A stretch of DNA of 64,000 nt from Paenibacillus sp. BK033 (GCF_004345425.1 NZ_SLVP01000008.1:1-64000), one strand, 5' to 3'; numbered from the stretch's first letter, positions 7,189 through 16,280 are shown. Numbers and translations are program-made. Notes: generated from the letters alone by a model not told the origin.

Positions 7189-8349
7189 GTGACCACCATT
7201 AACATACTGCTGGATTCGACAACAATCCTTGTCTTTCTTGGAATTGCCTATTTATTCACATTCATACTAATAAGCGCTTATTGGCGGGATGTGATCAAGG
7301 CCCTGCCGGTCAGAATCTTTTTCCTGGCCAAATGCCTTCAATCCTGCTCCTGGTTTCTTGTTGTATTGCGCGGAGATATCCCGGACTTTCTGACCATCTC
7401 CGTTGCCAATTCCCTCATGTTTGTCGGAGCCTCTCTTGAGACCATCTCCATGTTACGATTACGAAATGAATGGCGGACACGCTATAAAATCATGTTCAGG
7501 CTGGCTATCCCTCTCAGCATTGCGGGATTTCATCTCGTCATGCTTATCCATAACGAGGAGGACGCCCGGATCGCCTATTGCTCTGCCGCTCTCGCCATCA
7601 TACTTGCCCCCATGTACCGGCTGATCAAAGGACCCTCCCCGTTGATGAAGGTTATAGGCTATATTTATCTGTTTGTGGTTGCGGCCAATCTGGTCCGGGG
7701 AACAACCGCACTCTTCACGGATATTCCCGCAAGCTTCTTCACGCCGGGGATCTACCAACTGCTCTATCTGGTGACGATCTATATCCTTACGATTTTGGGG
7801 ATTATGGGCTTTATGCTGCTGTGGAAGGAAAGAACCAATCAGGAGCTGCTTTATTACGCAAGCTACGACGATCTGACCGGCGCTTTAAACCGGAGAACGT
7901 TCATGGCCAGCGCCAAAAGCTACCTGAATCGCTATGCCAAAAAAGGCGAAGCGGTCTCGTACCTGCTGTTTGATATCGACAGCTTTAAGGACATTAACGA
8001 TAAATACGGCCATCCTATCGGCGATCTCGTGCTGCAGGACGTAACGAAACGAATCCGGCATTACTTGGACAAGGACGACTTGTTCGTGCGTTACGGCGGG
8101 GACGAGTTCGGCATCCTGCTCCCCGGCAAGGGCGAGCGGGAATCAAGCGCGCTGGCCGAACGAATTAAGATCATGCTGCAATCCGCGCCGACCAGCCTGC
8201 CGGTCTCTTACACCATAAGCATGGGAGTGCTCACCGTCGTCCCGGATCAGAACACCCATATGGAGTCGATGTATACGAGATGCGACCAGGCCCTCTACAC
8301 GGCCAAAAGAAACGGAAGAAACAGCATATACCGAAGCCGGTTCGGCTAG
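7189..8349 (+). CDS. Membrane-bound diguanylate cyclase (GGDEF)
   Basis: A 386-residue protein with about seven membrane helices in the first 215 residues and a C-terminal GGDEF domain that makes cyclic di-GMP from two GTP. The domain begins with DDLTGALNRRTF, carries LLFDIDSFKDINDKYGH, and has an intact VRYGGDEF active loop. The allosteric I-site RxxD is absent: the equivalent position reads DKDD, so product inhibition through this site is not expected. The GTG start at 7189 is the furthest plausible start; its ribosome site is weak. It is a single gene closed by a hairpin. Confidence 0.88.
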   Translation: MTTINILLDSTTILVFLGIAYLFTFILISAYWRDVIKALPVRIFFLAKCLQSCSWFLVVLRGDIPDFLTISVANSLMFVGASLETISMLRLRNEWRTRYKIMFRLAIPLSIAGFHLVMLIHNEEDARIAYCSAALAIILAPMYRLIKGPSPLMKVIGYIYLFVVAANLVRGTTALFTDIPASFFTPGIYQLLYLVTIYILTILGIMGFMLLWKERTNQELLYYASYDDLTGALNRRTFMASAKSYLNRYAKKGEAVSYLLFDIDSFKDINDKYGHPIGDLVLQDVTKRIRHYLDKDDLFVRYGGDEFGILLPGKGERESSALAERIKIMLQSAPTSLPVSYTISMGVLTVVPDQNTHMESMYTRCDQALYTAKRNGRNSIYRSRFG

Positions 8350-8363
8350 AGCCGGCTTTTCGC

Positions 8364-8399
8364 AAAAGAGCTTGCCGGATAACCGGCGGGCTCTTTTTT
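8364..8399 (+). terminator. Rho-independent terminator of the GGDEF gene
   Basis: AAAGAGC and GCTCTTT arms with an inner CCGG pair form a hairpin directly before a T6 run, 15 bases after the GGDEF stop codon. Confidence 0.85.
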
Positions 8400-8487
8400 C
8401 GCTGTGCCAAGCAGCGGTTACCCTCCCTAATATTTTTGAGGTAAAATAAAATAGATTCACATTAGAGAGCAAGCAGGTGAGCGCATT

Positions 8488-9465
8488 TTGTTAGTCATTG
8501 ACCGTAACGTTGTATCCGAACTATTAACGATGGAAGCCTGCATTCCGCTTATGGAAAACGTCCTGTCCGATTTGTCCGCCGGACAAGCCGAGCAGCAGCT
8601 CCGGTCCGTCGTTCCCGTCCGCCAAGGCGGCTTGATGGGATTAATGCCGGCGTACCTCGCCTCGCAGGAGGTCGTTGGCGCAAAGCTGATCAGCGTCTTC
8701 CCCCACAACCATAACCGCGGCCTTCCCTCCCATCAGGGCGTTATTGCCTTGTTCGACGCGGAGAATGGCGCAATGAACGCCATTGTCGACGGCCGTAACG
8801 TAACGGCTATACGCACCGCCGCCGTCAGCGCGGCCGCGACCAAGCTTCTCGCAAGAGAAAATTCGCGGGTTCTTGCGTTAATCGGAACAGGCGAGCAAGC
8901 CCGGACTCATCTCGAGGCGCTGCTGCTCGTCCGCCCGATTAAGCTTGTCCATGTATGGAGCCCTAATCTGGAACATGCGACCAAATTTCAACAGGAAATG
9001 GCCGCAAAATATACGGAGCTGAAGTTTGACATCTCGGCTACCGCGCAGCAGGCGGTTGCGGATGCCGATATCATCTGCACCCTCACCTCTTCAACAACTC
9101 CCGTTCTGCAGGGAGAATGGGTACCCGAAGGCGCGCATATCAACGCCGTTGGCGCCTGCCGGGCTCCCGACCGGGAGCTGGCAACAAGCGTTGTCCGGCG
9201 GGCGAAACTGTACGTCGACCGGCTTGAATCGGCCGTAAACGAAGCCGGAGACTATCTGATCCCTCTTCGGGAAGGGGCGATTGGCAGCGATCATATCATC
9301 GGCGAGCTCGGCGAGGTCCTTCTTGGCCGCGCCCGGGGCAGATCGTCGGACAATGACGTCACTTTATTCAAATCGCTTGGCCTAGCCGTTGAGGATTTGG
9401 CCGCGGCGGCTTATCTGTATAAGCAGGCCAAGCTTCAAGGCAAAGGCATAACTATCGCAATCTAG
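8488..9465 (+). CDS. Ornithine cyclodeaminase / mu-crystallin family NAD(P)-dependent enzyme
   Basis: A 325-residue protein of the ornithine cyclodeaminase/mu-crystallin family, which includes ornithine cyclodeaminase, alanine dehydrogenase and ketimine reductases acting on cyclic or imino amino acids. It shows the TAIRTAAVSAAATKLLA substrate loop, the Rossmann motif LIGTGEQARTHLEAL, and the C-terminal GELGEVLLGRARGR. The TTG start at 8488 follows an AGGTGAG site. It is the first gene of a three-gene operon with a peptidase and an esterase/peptidase-like hydrolase, which suggests processing of an amino-acid derivative rather than the general ornithine pathway. The exact substrate is unknown. 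Confidence 0.82.
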   Translation: MLVIDRNVVSELLTMEACIPLMENVLSDLSAGQAEQQLRSVVPVRQGGLMGLMPAYLASQEVVGAKLISVFPHNHNRGLPSHQGVIALFDAENGAMNAIVDGRNVTAIRTAAVSAAATKLLARENSRVLALIGTGEQARTHLEALLLVRPIKLVHVWSPNLEHATKFQQEMAAKYTELKFDISATAQQAVADADIICTLTSSTTPVLQGEWVPEGAHINAVGACRAPDRELATSVVRRAKLYVDRLESAVNEAGDYLIPLREGAIGSDHIIGELGEVLLGRARGRSSDNDVTLFKSLGLAVEDLAAAAYLYKQAKLQGKGITIAI

Positions 9466-9477
9466 GAGCGTGTCATC

Positions 9478-10638
9478 ATGAAGGAGCAGCAAAGATTGTA
9501 CGACTTTCAACTTACCCCGGAGCAAGAAGAGCGGGCACTCAGCATCCATGAACGCAGCATCGTGATCGACCTGCTGTTCCAGGGGCCTCTTTCCCCCCGC
9601 GTTGTTCCTCCAGAGGTATCGGCGCAAATCAAAGAAGAATGCGAAGCGCTCAAGGACGACCCGATGGCGTACAGCGCCTTGCCTGCCAAACGTCTGCGGC
9701 AAATGTCCGTTCGCGGCGAGCTGCCCGCCTTCAAGGAGGAGTGGTACCGCTCCGGGATTACGGCCGGCAATCGGGAAGTGGACTTGTCCAGCCCGGAAGC
9801 CATGATAACCAGCATGGGCGAAATGCAGGAGCAGTTCGACCGCTTCGACTGGCTTGTGAAGGCCTTGACGGCGGACGATATCCGCGAAGCCAAGCGCAAA
9901 GGGCTTAAAGCCGGCATCGTCACGTCGCAGGATCCGGGCGGTCTCGGCAAGAACCTCGACCTGCTCGAGGCTCTTCACGGCTTTGGCCTTCGGGTGCTTC
10001 AATTAACCTATAATAATCAGAACGCCATCGCATCCGGCTGCATGGAGCTGGCCAACGGCGGCGTCTCCAATTTCGGCATGACGTTTATCGGCCGCATGAA
10101 CGAGCTGGGCATCGTTGTCGATACCAGCCATTGCGGCGAGCAAACAACGCTGGATGCCTGCCGTCTCTCCGCCAAGCCCGTTATTGCTTCCCATACGGGC
10201 GCCCATGCGATCTATCCTCACCGCCGCTGCAAAAGCGATGCCGAGCTTCGCGCGATTGCCGCCACGGGCGGCGTAATCGGCGTATTTGCGATGCCATGGT
10301 TCGTTCATGGCGATCCGCATGCCACAACTATCGACCATGTGCTCGATCACATCGACTATATCGTTCGCCTGGTTGGCGTGGACCATGTCGGCATCGGTAC
10401 CGATTGGCCCATGAGCGACGTCGACTGGTCCCTTGTCTATTTCAAGGAGCATATCGCCCCCAAGCTTGGCTTTGCCAGAGGAGACGGACCGTCCACCGAG
10501 CTTGTTGACGGACTCGAGCAATACGGCCTGTTCATTAACTTTACACGCGGACTTGTCGCGAGAGGTTATTCCGATGAAGAGGTCAGCAAGATCATTGGCG
10601 GCAACTGGCTGCGTATTTTCGAACAGGTATGGGGATAG
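9478..10638 (+). CDS. M19 membrane-dipeptidase-like metalloenzyme
   Basis: A 386-residue TIM-barrel amidohydrolase of the renal dipeptidase (M19) type, which cleaves dipeptides, often with D-residues, using zinc. Family blocks are LQLTYNNQNAIASG, DTSHCGEQTTLDAC, ASHTGAHAIYPHRR, and VDHVGIGTDWPMSD. The usual N-terminal HxD metal pair (DGHND) is not seen; the equivalent strand reads VIDLLFQG, so metal content or activity may differ from the classical enzymes. It starts 12 bases after the cyclodeaminase-like gene with GGAGCG as ribosome site and is followed by the CocE-like gene after 13 bases. It is probably cytosolic, since no signal peptide is visible. Confidence 0.82.
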   Translation: MKEQQRLYDFQLTPEQEERALSIHERSIVIDLLFQGPLSPRVVPPEVSAQIKEECEALKDDPMAYSALPAKRLRQMSVRGELPAFKEEWYRSGITAGNREVDLSSPEAMITSMGEMQEQFDRFDWLVKALTADDIREAKRKGLKAGIVTSQDPGGLGKNLDLLEALHGFGLRVLQLTYNNQNAIASGCMELANGGVSNFGMTFIGRMNELGIVVDTSHCGEQTTLDACRLSAKPVIASHTGAHAIYPHRRCKSDAELRAIAATGGVIGVFAMPWFVHGDPHATTIDHVLDHIDYIVRLVGVDHVGIGTDWPMSDVDWSLVYFKEHIAPKLGFARGDGPSTELVDGLEQYGLFINFTRGLVARGYSDEEVSKIIGGNWLRIFEQVWG

Positions 10639-10651
10639 GAGGAGCGGCAAA

Positions 10652-12751
10652 ATGACGACTTACAGCTTTTATTGCGCAGGCGTTTACGAGGGCAGGATTC
10701 GATTCACGGAGGATAAAGTGATGCATGCAAGAGTAGACCGAAGACGGCGCACGCGGATGCAGGAGCATATCCTGGACCCGCAGGCGAAATATATTCTCCC
10801 GCTTCAGCAAATCCGCGAGAACCTCCCGTTCTACAACCAAGCGGAATGGTCCGGAGAGCGCGTTATGACCGCTAACGGCGAAATCTATCACCGTCACCTT
10901 ACCTACACCGATGAGCAGGGACGCGCTTCGCAGGTATGGGCCAAACGGAAAGACACCGCCGTAGATATCGTAACGCTGGACGGCGCCGTTATCGCCTTCC
11001 TCTGCCCGAATCGCTACGGCATGGAGATTATCGTGCAGGAAGGGCTGGAGAAGCTCACCCCGCTTGCCGTGTACGACGATCCCCTGCTGTCCAAGCCCGA
11101 ATACGGCGTAAACGATCTCGGCACGTTCCTTGTTCCGATGCGTGACGGGCTGAAGCTGGCAACCGACGTCTATCTGCCGGAAGGCATTCGGCCTGGCGCA
11201 AAGCTGCCGACGATTCTCGTCCGCACCTGCTATGACCGGGCCGGCAAGAAAGAGCATTTCCTGCGCTGGGCGAATAAGGGGTATGCCGTTGTGAACCAGG
11301 ATGTCCGGGGCCGCGCCGACTCCGAAGGCGAGCTTGTCCCGTTCTATTACGAACGCGAAGACGGCAGCGATACGATCGACTGGATTATTTCCCAGGAATG
11401 GTCGAACGGCGATGTCGGCATGTGGGGAGCCTCCTACCTCGGTTACGTCGTAATGGCGGCTTCCACCAGCGGACATCCGAACCTGAAGGCGGTTGTGAAC
11501 GAGGTTAACGTCGGATCTCCGTTTGTCGACACGGTCCGCCGCGGCGGCACCGTCTGCTCCTGGCCACTGCTCTCCTGGACGCTTGCCCAGTCGGTTGGCA
11601 CCCGGACGGACTTCGAAATCTTCGGCGGCATTACCGTCGACCCTTTCAAAGCCGTTGAAGCGCGGCCGATCCGAGAGATTCCGCAGCAGATGATCGGCAG
11701 AAATTCCGGGCCGTGGGATTTTTGGAGCCAGCATCCGGAATACGACGAATACTGGAAGAACTGCACCCATTCGGAGCGCGCGGATCAGATTAAAGCTCCG
11801 ATGTTTGTCATCTCCGGCTGGTATGACGGCGACAGTCCCGGCGTATCGGAAACGTGGCGCCTGCTATCCGAATACGACGTTCCGAACCGGAAAATCTGGC
11901 TTGGCCCTTGGGAGCACGGTCCAAACCGCGCCCGCGACCTGGAGGGCACCGCCTTTGGCGAGGATGCCGTTGTCTACGACTACGACGTTAACGTCCTCCG
12001 CTGGTTCGACCATTTCCTGAAGGGGATGCCAAACGGCATTAACGAGGAGCCCCGTGCCCGCTACTACGTGGTAGGCGAGAACAAATGGCGGACTTCGGCG
12101 GACTGGACGCCGGCAGAATCAACGGTAACGCCATTCTATCTCGGAGGCGGCGGACGGGCGAACTCAGCCTTTGGCGACGGCAAGCTTACGCTGCAGCGCC
12201 CACAGCAAAGCAGCACGCCGGACGTTTATGTCTACAACCCGGCGGATCCAGTCGTGGATTCCGGGGAACGGATCCCGGAAAACCGCCGCACGATCGAACT
12301 GCGCCAGGACGTGCTCTGCTATACCGGCGACAAGCTGGAGCAGCCGTTTAAGATTGCCGGCGAGTTGTCCGCCGTGCTCTACGCGGCGAGCTCGGCGGTC
12401 GATACCGACTGGGTTGTCGCGCTCAGCGACGTGGATGAAGCGGGCAACTCCATTCTGCTCTCCAGCTACATCGTCCGTGCCAAATACCGTCACGGCTATG
12501 ACAAGCCGGAGCTGCTGACGCCCGGCGAGGTAGCGAAATTCGATATTTTCCTTCCGAATATCGCGCATCAGTTCCCTGCCGGACACCGCGTCCGCTTCTC
12601 GATCACGTCGTCCAGCAAGCTTGTTGCATTCCCGAATTCCAATACGGGTCTGAACCCGTATGACGATCCGGAGCCGGTCCCGGCTACGCAGACGATCTAT
12701 CACTCCGAACAATACCCAAGCCACGTACTGCTTCCCGTACTTGGCGAATAA
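10652..12751 (+). CDS. CocE/NonD (X-Pro dipeptidyl-peptidase S15) family hydrolase
   Basis: A 699-residue serine hydrolase. Residues 1-150 form an extra N-terminal region without recognised motif. From about 155 the S15 alpha/beta-hydrolase begins (LVPMRDGLKLATDVYLPEG), with the nucleophile Ser261 in GMWGASYLGY, the acid Asp in SGWYDGDSPG and the His in LGPWEHG. A C-terminal jelly-roll follows (about 470-699). Relatives cut X-Pro peptides, cocaine-type esters and glutaryl amides. The ATG at 10652 follows AGGAGG at 13 bases; a longer frame reaching 10433 overlaps the dipeptidase and is rejected. It is the last gene of the operon, closed by a hairpin. Confidence 0.85.
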   Translation: MTTYSFYCAGVYEGRIRFTEDKVMHARVDRRRRTRMQEHILDPQAKYILPLQQIRENLPFYNQAEWSGERVMTANGEIYHRHLTYTDEQGRASQVWAKRKDTAVDIVTLDGAVIAFLCPNRYGMEIIVQEGLEKLTPLAVYDDPLLSKPEYGVNDLGTFLVPMRDGLKLATDVYLPEGIRPGAKLPTILVRTCYDRAGKKEHFLRWANKGYAVVNQDVRGRADSEGELVPFYYEREDGSDTIDWIISQEWSNGDVGMWGASYLGYVVMAASTSGHPNLKAVVNEVNVGSPFVDTVRRGGTVCSWPLLSWTLAQSVGTRTDFEIFGGITVDPFKAVEARPIREIPQQMIGRNSGPWDFWSQHPEYDEYWKNCTHSERADQIKAPMFVISGWYDGDSPGVSETWRLLSEYDVPNRKIWLGPWEHGPNRARDLEGTAFGEDAVVYDYDVNVLRWFDHFLKGMPNGINEEPRARYYVVGENKWRTSADWTPAESTVTPFYLGGGGRANSAFGDGKLTLQRPQQSSTPDVYVYNPADPVVDSGERIPENRRTIELRQDVLCYTGDKLEQPFKIAGELSAVLYAASSAVDTDWVVALSDVDEAGNSILLSSYIVRAKYRHGYDKPELLTPGEVAKFDIFLPNIAHQFPAGHRVRFSITSSSKLVAFPNSNTGLNPYDDPEPVPATQTIYHSEQYPSHVLLPVLGE

Positions 12752-12758
12752 TACGAAA

Positions 12759-12805
12759 CAAGGCCGGGTTTCTCTTCCAGAGAGAGAGATTCCCGGCCTT
12801 TCTTC
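12759..12805. terminator. Bidirectional terminator
   Basis: AAGGCCGGG and CCCGGCCTT arms with an inner TCTCT/AGAGA pair stand between the converging CocE and SDR genes. A short T-rich run flanks the plus-strand side. Confidence 0.75.
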
Positions 12806-12811
12806 TCCTAC

Positions 12812-13576
12812 TTATAAATGCGAACCGCCGCTTACATCCAGGCATTGCCCCGTAATCCAGCGGCTGTCGGAAGAAGCGAGAAACGCAGCGACATCCGCAA
12901 CATCCGACGGCTCCCCCCATCTGCCGAAGCTCGAATACCCGGCGCCGAATTGATAGCCCGATTCATCCTGCAGCATAGCTTTGTTCATGTCCGTGGCGAC
13001 AAATCCGGGCTGCAGGGCATTAACGGTTATCCCGCGGGAAGCAAGCTGGGTAGATAACGATAACGTCAGCGTATTGACAGCCCCTTTGCTCATGCTGTAC
13101 GCCGCGACTCCCGGCAAGGAAATCCGCGTTACGGCAGAGGACAAATTTATAATTCTTCCGCCGTCTCTTAACCTGTGCAACGCTTGCTGAATAAGGAAAA
13201 ACGGCCCCTTTACATTGGTATTCATCACATGGTCAAAGGCGGCTTCCGTTGTTTCCTCGATAGCGGTCACAAGTGCCACGCCTGCATTATTGACGAGAAT
13301 ATCAAAATACTTCTCTCCCGTACGCCGCTCCAAAGCCAGGTCCAAATCCTCCAGAAGCTTAGCAGCGCCGGCAGCCGTACCAAGCTCCTGACCGATGGCA
13401 AAGGCATCTCCTCCCATTTGCCCGATCTGCCGCACGACTTCGGCCGCCGCATCGTGATTGGAACCGTAATGAACGGCTACCGTCGCCCCCTCCTCTGCAA
13501 GCCGCAGCGCAATAGCGCGGCCAATCCCTCTGCTCGCACCGGTTACCAGCGCGATTTTTCCGTTTAATCTGCTCAT
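12812..13576 (-). CDS. Short-chain dehydrogenase/reductase (SDR)
   Basis: A classical 254-residue SDR oxidoreductase that uses NAD(P)H. The cofactor motif TGASRGIG is at 12-19, NNAG at 96-99, and the catalytic Ser146/147, Tyr160 and Lys164 form the usual triad (YSMSK). The C-terminus GQCLDVSGGSHL is typical of FabG-like members. The start at 13576 has an AGGGA site. The gene stands alone, so no substrate can be suggested. It converges on the CocE operon with a shared hairpin. Confidence 0.88.
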   Translation of the reverse strand: MSRLNGKIALVTGASRGIGRAIALRLAEEGATVAVHYGSNHDAAAEVVRQIGQMGGDAFAIGQELGTAAGAAKLLEDLDLALERRTGEKYFDILVNNAGVALVTAIEETTEAAFDHVMNTNVKGPFFLIQQALHRLRDGGRIINLSSAVTRISLPGVAAYSMSKGAVNTLTLSLSTQLASRGITVNALQPGFVATDMNKAMLQDESGYQFGAGYSSFGRWGEPSDVADVAAFLASSDSRWITGQCLDVSGGSHL

Positions 13577-13749
13577 TCCCTTGTTCAGCTCCTCCCTTTT
13601 TTTACATCCTTATTTGTACCATAGGAGCCGTTTTGTAATGTTGCGGTCTCATTCCGGGGCCGAGGAAAGCTTATGGAAATCGAAAGGGATTTCTGTCTCG
13701 ATAAGCGAATCTATACAAAATAAGCCAATACGATAGATTGGAGCGCATC

Positions 13750-14505
13750 ATGACTTTCCCTGTCTGGATTGATCTTGGATTTGTAAAGCTGCATCCCCAT
13801 GCGGTATTTGAAACACTCGCTTATTTTATCGGCTTCCGCGTCTACCTCTACACAAGAAGCAAAGACAAAATCCCGATCGTGCAGGGCATGTGGGTCATCG
13901 TTGGCGCCATCATGGGCGCGGCGGTTGGCTCCAAGCTGCTGTATTGGTTCGAGGACCCTCGCCTGACGCTTGAGAACTGGAACAGCTACACCTATCTCAT
14001 GGAGGGCAAAACGATCGTTGGCGGACTGCTTGGCGGCCTTATCGGCGTCGAATGGACGAAGAAGCGCATTGGCTATTCCCGCTCCACGGGCGACGACATG
14101 GCTTTGCCTCTGATCGTCGGCATGATCATCGGGCGAATCGGCTGCTTCCTGACCGGCCTTGACGATCATACGTACGGCGTGGCTACCAACTGGATCACCG
14201 GAATCGATTTCGGCGACGGGGTGCTCCGGCATCCGACGCAGCTGTACGAGATTGCTTTTCTCCTGCTGCTTGGCGCCTTCCTCTTCCACCGAAAAGGCAG
14301 CTTGCCGGACGGAGCCATCTTCCAATTGTTTATGACCGGTTATCTGCTGTTCCGCTTCGTTATCGATTTCATTAAGCCAACCCCGCACTTCTATCTAGGG
14401 CTAAACAATATTCAGCTTGCCTGTATCGCCGGACTCATCTATTACGCCGTTCTCTTATCCAAGTGGCTTGTACGGCCGCAACGCTCACATAGAAAGGAAT
14501 TGTAA
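13750..14505 (+). CDS. Lgt-like prolipoprotein diacylglyceryl transferase paralogue
   Basis: A 251-residue membrane protein with about seven helices, related to Lgt, which moves diacylglycerol from phosphatidylglycerol to a lipobox cysteine. Lgt-like signatures are a GRIG motif (IGRIGCFLTGLDDHTYG), RHPTQLYE, and a late RFVIDFIKP. It departs from true Lgt at the N-terminus, where LHPHAVFETLAYFIGF replaces the usual RWYG region, and the canonical GNFxNGE reads GCFLTGL. That places it among Lgt paralogues of unknown acceptor. The ATG at 13750 has GGAG upstream; a TTG at 13738 is less likely. It starts a tight operon with the radical SAM gene (2-base gap). Confidence 0.8.
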   Translation: MTFPVWIDLGFVKLHPHAVFETLAYFIGFRVYLYTRSKDKIPIVQGMWVIVGAIMGAAVGSKLLYWFEDPRLTLENWNSYTYLMEGKTIVGGLLGGLIGVEWTKKRIGYSRSTGDDMALPLIVGMIIGRIGCFLTGLDDHTYGVATNWITGIDFGDGVLRHPTQLYEIAFLLLLGAFLFHRKGSLPDGAIFQLFMTGYLLFRFVIDFIKPTPHFYLGLNNIQLACIAGLIYYAVLLSKWLVRPQRSHRKEL

Positions 14506-14507
14506 CG

Positions 14508-15950
14508 ATGACAACTAAAAACAGACCTTATATTTTCTACGAGCTGACAAACAGCGTATGCTCCAAATGCCTTCGCAAGGTTGAAGCGAAAGTGATTATT
14601 GAGGATAATCAGGTATTCCTTCTGAAATATTGCGGACAGCACGGCCGCGAAAAGGTACTAATCGCAAGCGATGCCGAGTATTACAAAAAGTGCCGGGAGT
14701 TTCTGAAGCCCGCGGAAATGCCGGAGGTATGGAACACTCCGATCCGCTACGGCTGTCCCTACGACTGCGGGCTATGCCCCGACCATGAACAGCATAGCTG
14801 CCTGACGCTGCTCGAGATTACCGAGCGCTGCAACCTGCAGTGCCCGATCTGCTACGCGGAATCCTCCCCGCATGCGGGCTCCTATCGTTCGCTTGAGCAG
14901 ATCGAGTTCATGCTGGACGCGATCGTCCGTAACGAAGGCGAGCCGGATATCGTGCAGATCAGCGGCGGCGAGCCTACGATCCACCCGCAGTTTTTCGAAA
15001 TATTGGATCTGGTGAAGAGCAAGCCCATCAAGCATGTCATGGTGAACACCAACGGTCTGCGGATCGCCCAGGACAGGAAGTTCGCCGAACGGCTTGCCCA
15101 ATATATGCCGGGCTTTGAAATCTATCTGCAGTTCGACAGCTTCGAGGAAGAGACGCTCCGGGAGCTGCGCGGCGTGGACCTTCGCGATGTGCGGCGCAGA
15201 GCGCTGGAGCATTTGAACGAGTTCAACATTTCGACCACGCTGGTGGTTACGCTGAAGAAAGGCCTGAACGATCACGAGATTGGCGACATTATCCAGTTCG
15301 GCTTGAAGCAGCGCGCCGTGCGCGGCGTAACGTTTCAGCCGATCCAGGCTGCGGGAAGACTGGAGGAGTTCGATCCTGCCAAGGACCGCCTTACGCTAAG
15401 CGAGGTGCGGCAGGGCATCATTGATCAATCGGGCATTTTCCGCGCGGAGGATGTCATTCCTGTTCCTTGCCATCCGGATTGCCTTGCGATGGGGTATGCA
15501 TTAAAGCTTGGAGGAGAGGCTATTCCGTTAACGGGGCTAATCGATCCTCAAATTTTGCTGGACGGCGGCCGCAACACCATCGTGTTCGAGCAGGACGAAA
15601 CGCTGAAGTCGCGCATCTTCGAGCTGTTCTCGACGGCTCATTCGCCTACTTCTTCCGCTTTATCGCTGAAGAGCCTGCTCTGCTGCCTGCCGCTCGTTTC
15701 CGTGCCCGAGCCTATCGGCTACGACAATGTATTCCGGGTCATCATCATGCAGTTTCTGGATCCGTACAACTTCGATGTCCGTTCGGTCAAAAAATCCTGC
15801 GTGCATATCGCGCATCCGGACGGCAGAATCATTCCGTTTGATACCTACAATATGTTCTACCGAACGGCAGAGCAGGAGCAGAAGCTCGCTGAGTTGAGAG
15901 AGGAATTCGATATGCGTCCGGGAGGGAAGCTCTATGACTGGAGTCAATAA
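14508..15950 (+). CDS. Radical SAM protein of the MJ0619 / tetraether-lipid-synthase type
   Basis: A 480-residue iron-sulfur enzyme. An N-terminal rubredoxin-like set Cys18, Cys21, Cys42, His45 is followed by a Cys83/87/90/98 cluster (CPYDCGLC) and then the radical SAM Cys108-x3-Cys112-x2-Cys115. The SAM-binding GGEP is at 153-156. Later cysteines (321, 325, 392, 393, 431) could hold an auxiliary cluster. This order matches archaeal Tes (MJ0619), which couples the methyl ends of two lipid chains, and bacterial membrane-spanning-lipid synthase candidates. Co-transcription with an Lgt-like lipid enzyme agrees with a lipid substrate. The family is clear; the reaction is inferred. Confidence 0.82.
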   Translation: MTTKNRPYIFYELTNSVCSKCLRKVEAKVIIEDNQVFLLKYCGQHGREKVLIASDAEYYKKCREFLKPAEMPEVWNTPIRYGCPYDCGLCPDHEQHSCLTLLEITERCNLQCPICYAESSPHAGSYRSLEQIEFMLDAIVRNEGEPDIVQISGGEPTIHPQFFEILDLVKSKPIKHVMVNTNGLRIAQDRKFAERLAQYMPGFEIYLQFDSFEEETLRELRGVDLRDVRRRALEHLNEFNISTTLVVTLKKGLNDHEIGDIIQFGLKQRAVRGVTFQPIQAAGRLEEFDPAKDRLTLSEVRQGIIDQSGIFRAEDVIPVPCHPDCLAMGYALKLGGEAIPLTGLIDPQILLDGGRNTIVFEQDETLKSRIFELFSTAHSPTSSALSLKSLLCCLPLVSVPEPIGYDNVFRVIIMQFLDPYNFDVRSVKKSCVHIAHPDGRIIPFDTYNMFYRTAEQEQKLAELREEFDMRPGGKLYDWSQ

Positions 15951-16257
15951 CGGGGATAACGGGGATAACCGGCAACCGGGAAGCCCAAACAAATCGCCTT
16001 ACGAAAAATCGCCTCACCATGTGAAGCACGTATTTCTGGGGATCGGAATATTGGCCGTGCTGCATTGCCTGCTGTTCCTTTTCCCGATCGGCTTCTTCTT
16101 TATCAGCATTGCCCAGCTTGTCTACCTGCTTCCGGCTATACTCGTGTTTCGCAAAAAAACCGGCATCGTTCAAGGCCTGCTCATCGGCGCCGGCATTACG
16201 TTTCTGGTGAATGCGGCTTGCTTCGGCCTTCTGGTCAGCGGCAATCTCTCACTTTAA
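15934..16257 (+). CDS. Small two-helix membrane protein, third gene of lipid cassette
   Basis: A 107-residue protein with a polar 28-residue N-terminus rich in Asn, Gly, Asp and Pro, then two membrane segments (about 33-60 and 72-98). No motif is recognised. Its start overlaps the end of the radical SAM gene by 17 bases, with GGGAGG as ribosome site, so it is translationally coupled and is likely to act with the Lgt-like and radical SAM proteins, for example as a membrane scaffold. A hairpin terminator follows. Confidence 0.65.
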   Translation: MTGVNNGDNGDNRQPGSPNKSPYEKSPHHVKHVFLGIGILAVLHCLLFLFPIGFFFISIAQLVYLLPAILVFRKKTGIVQGLLIGAGITFLVNAACFGLLVSGNLSL

Positions 16258-16280
16258 GAGAACTTCTCTGTGACGGTTGA

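Noticed and set aside
7189-8349. I-site in the active GGDEF protein
   Set aside because: The position reads DKDD, so the Arg is missing.
10433-10651. N-terminal extension of the CocE-like gene
   Set aside because: It overlaps the dipeptidase gene in another frame, and a clear AGGAGG points to the ATG at 10652.
10592-11770. Long antisense frame (392 codons) opposite the CocE-like gene
   Set aside because: Composition typical of a shadow frame in GC-rich coding DNA; no ribosome site or family match.
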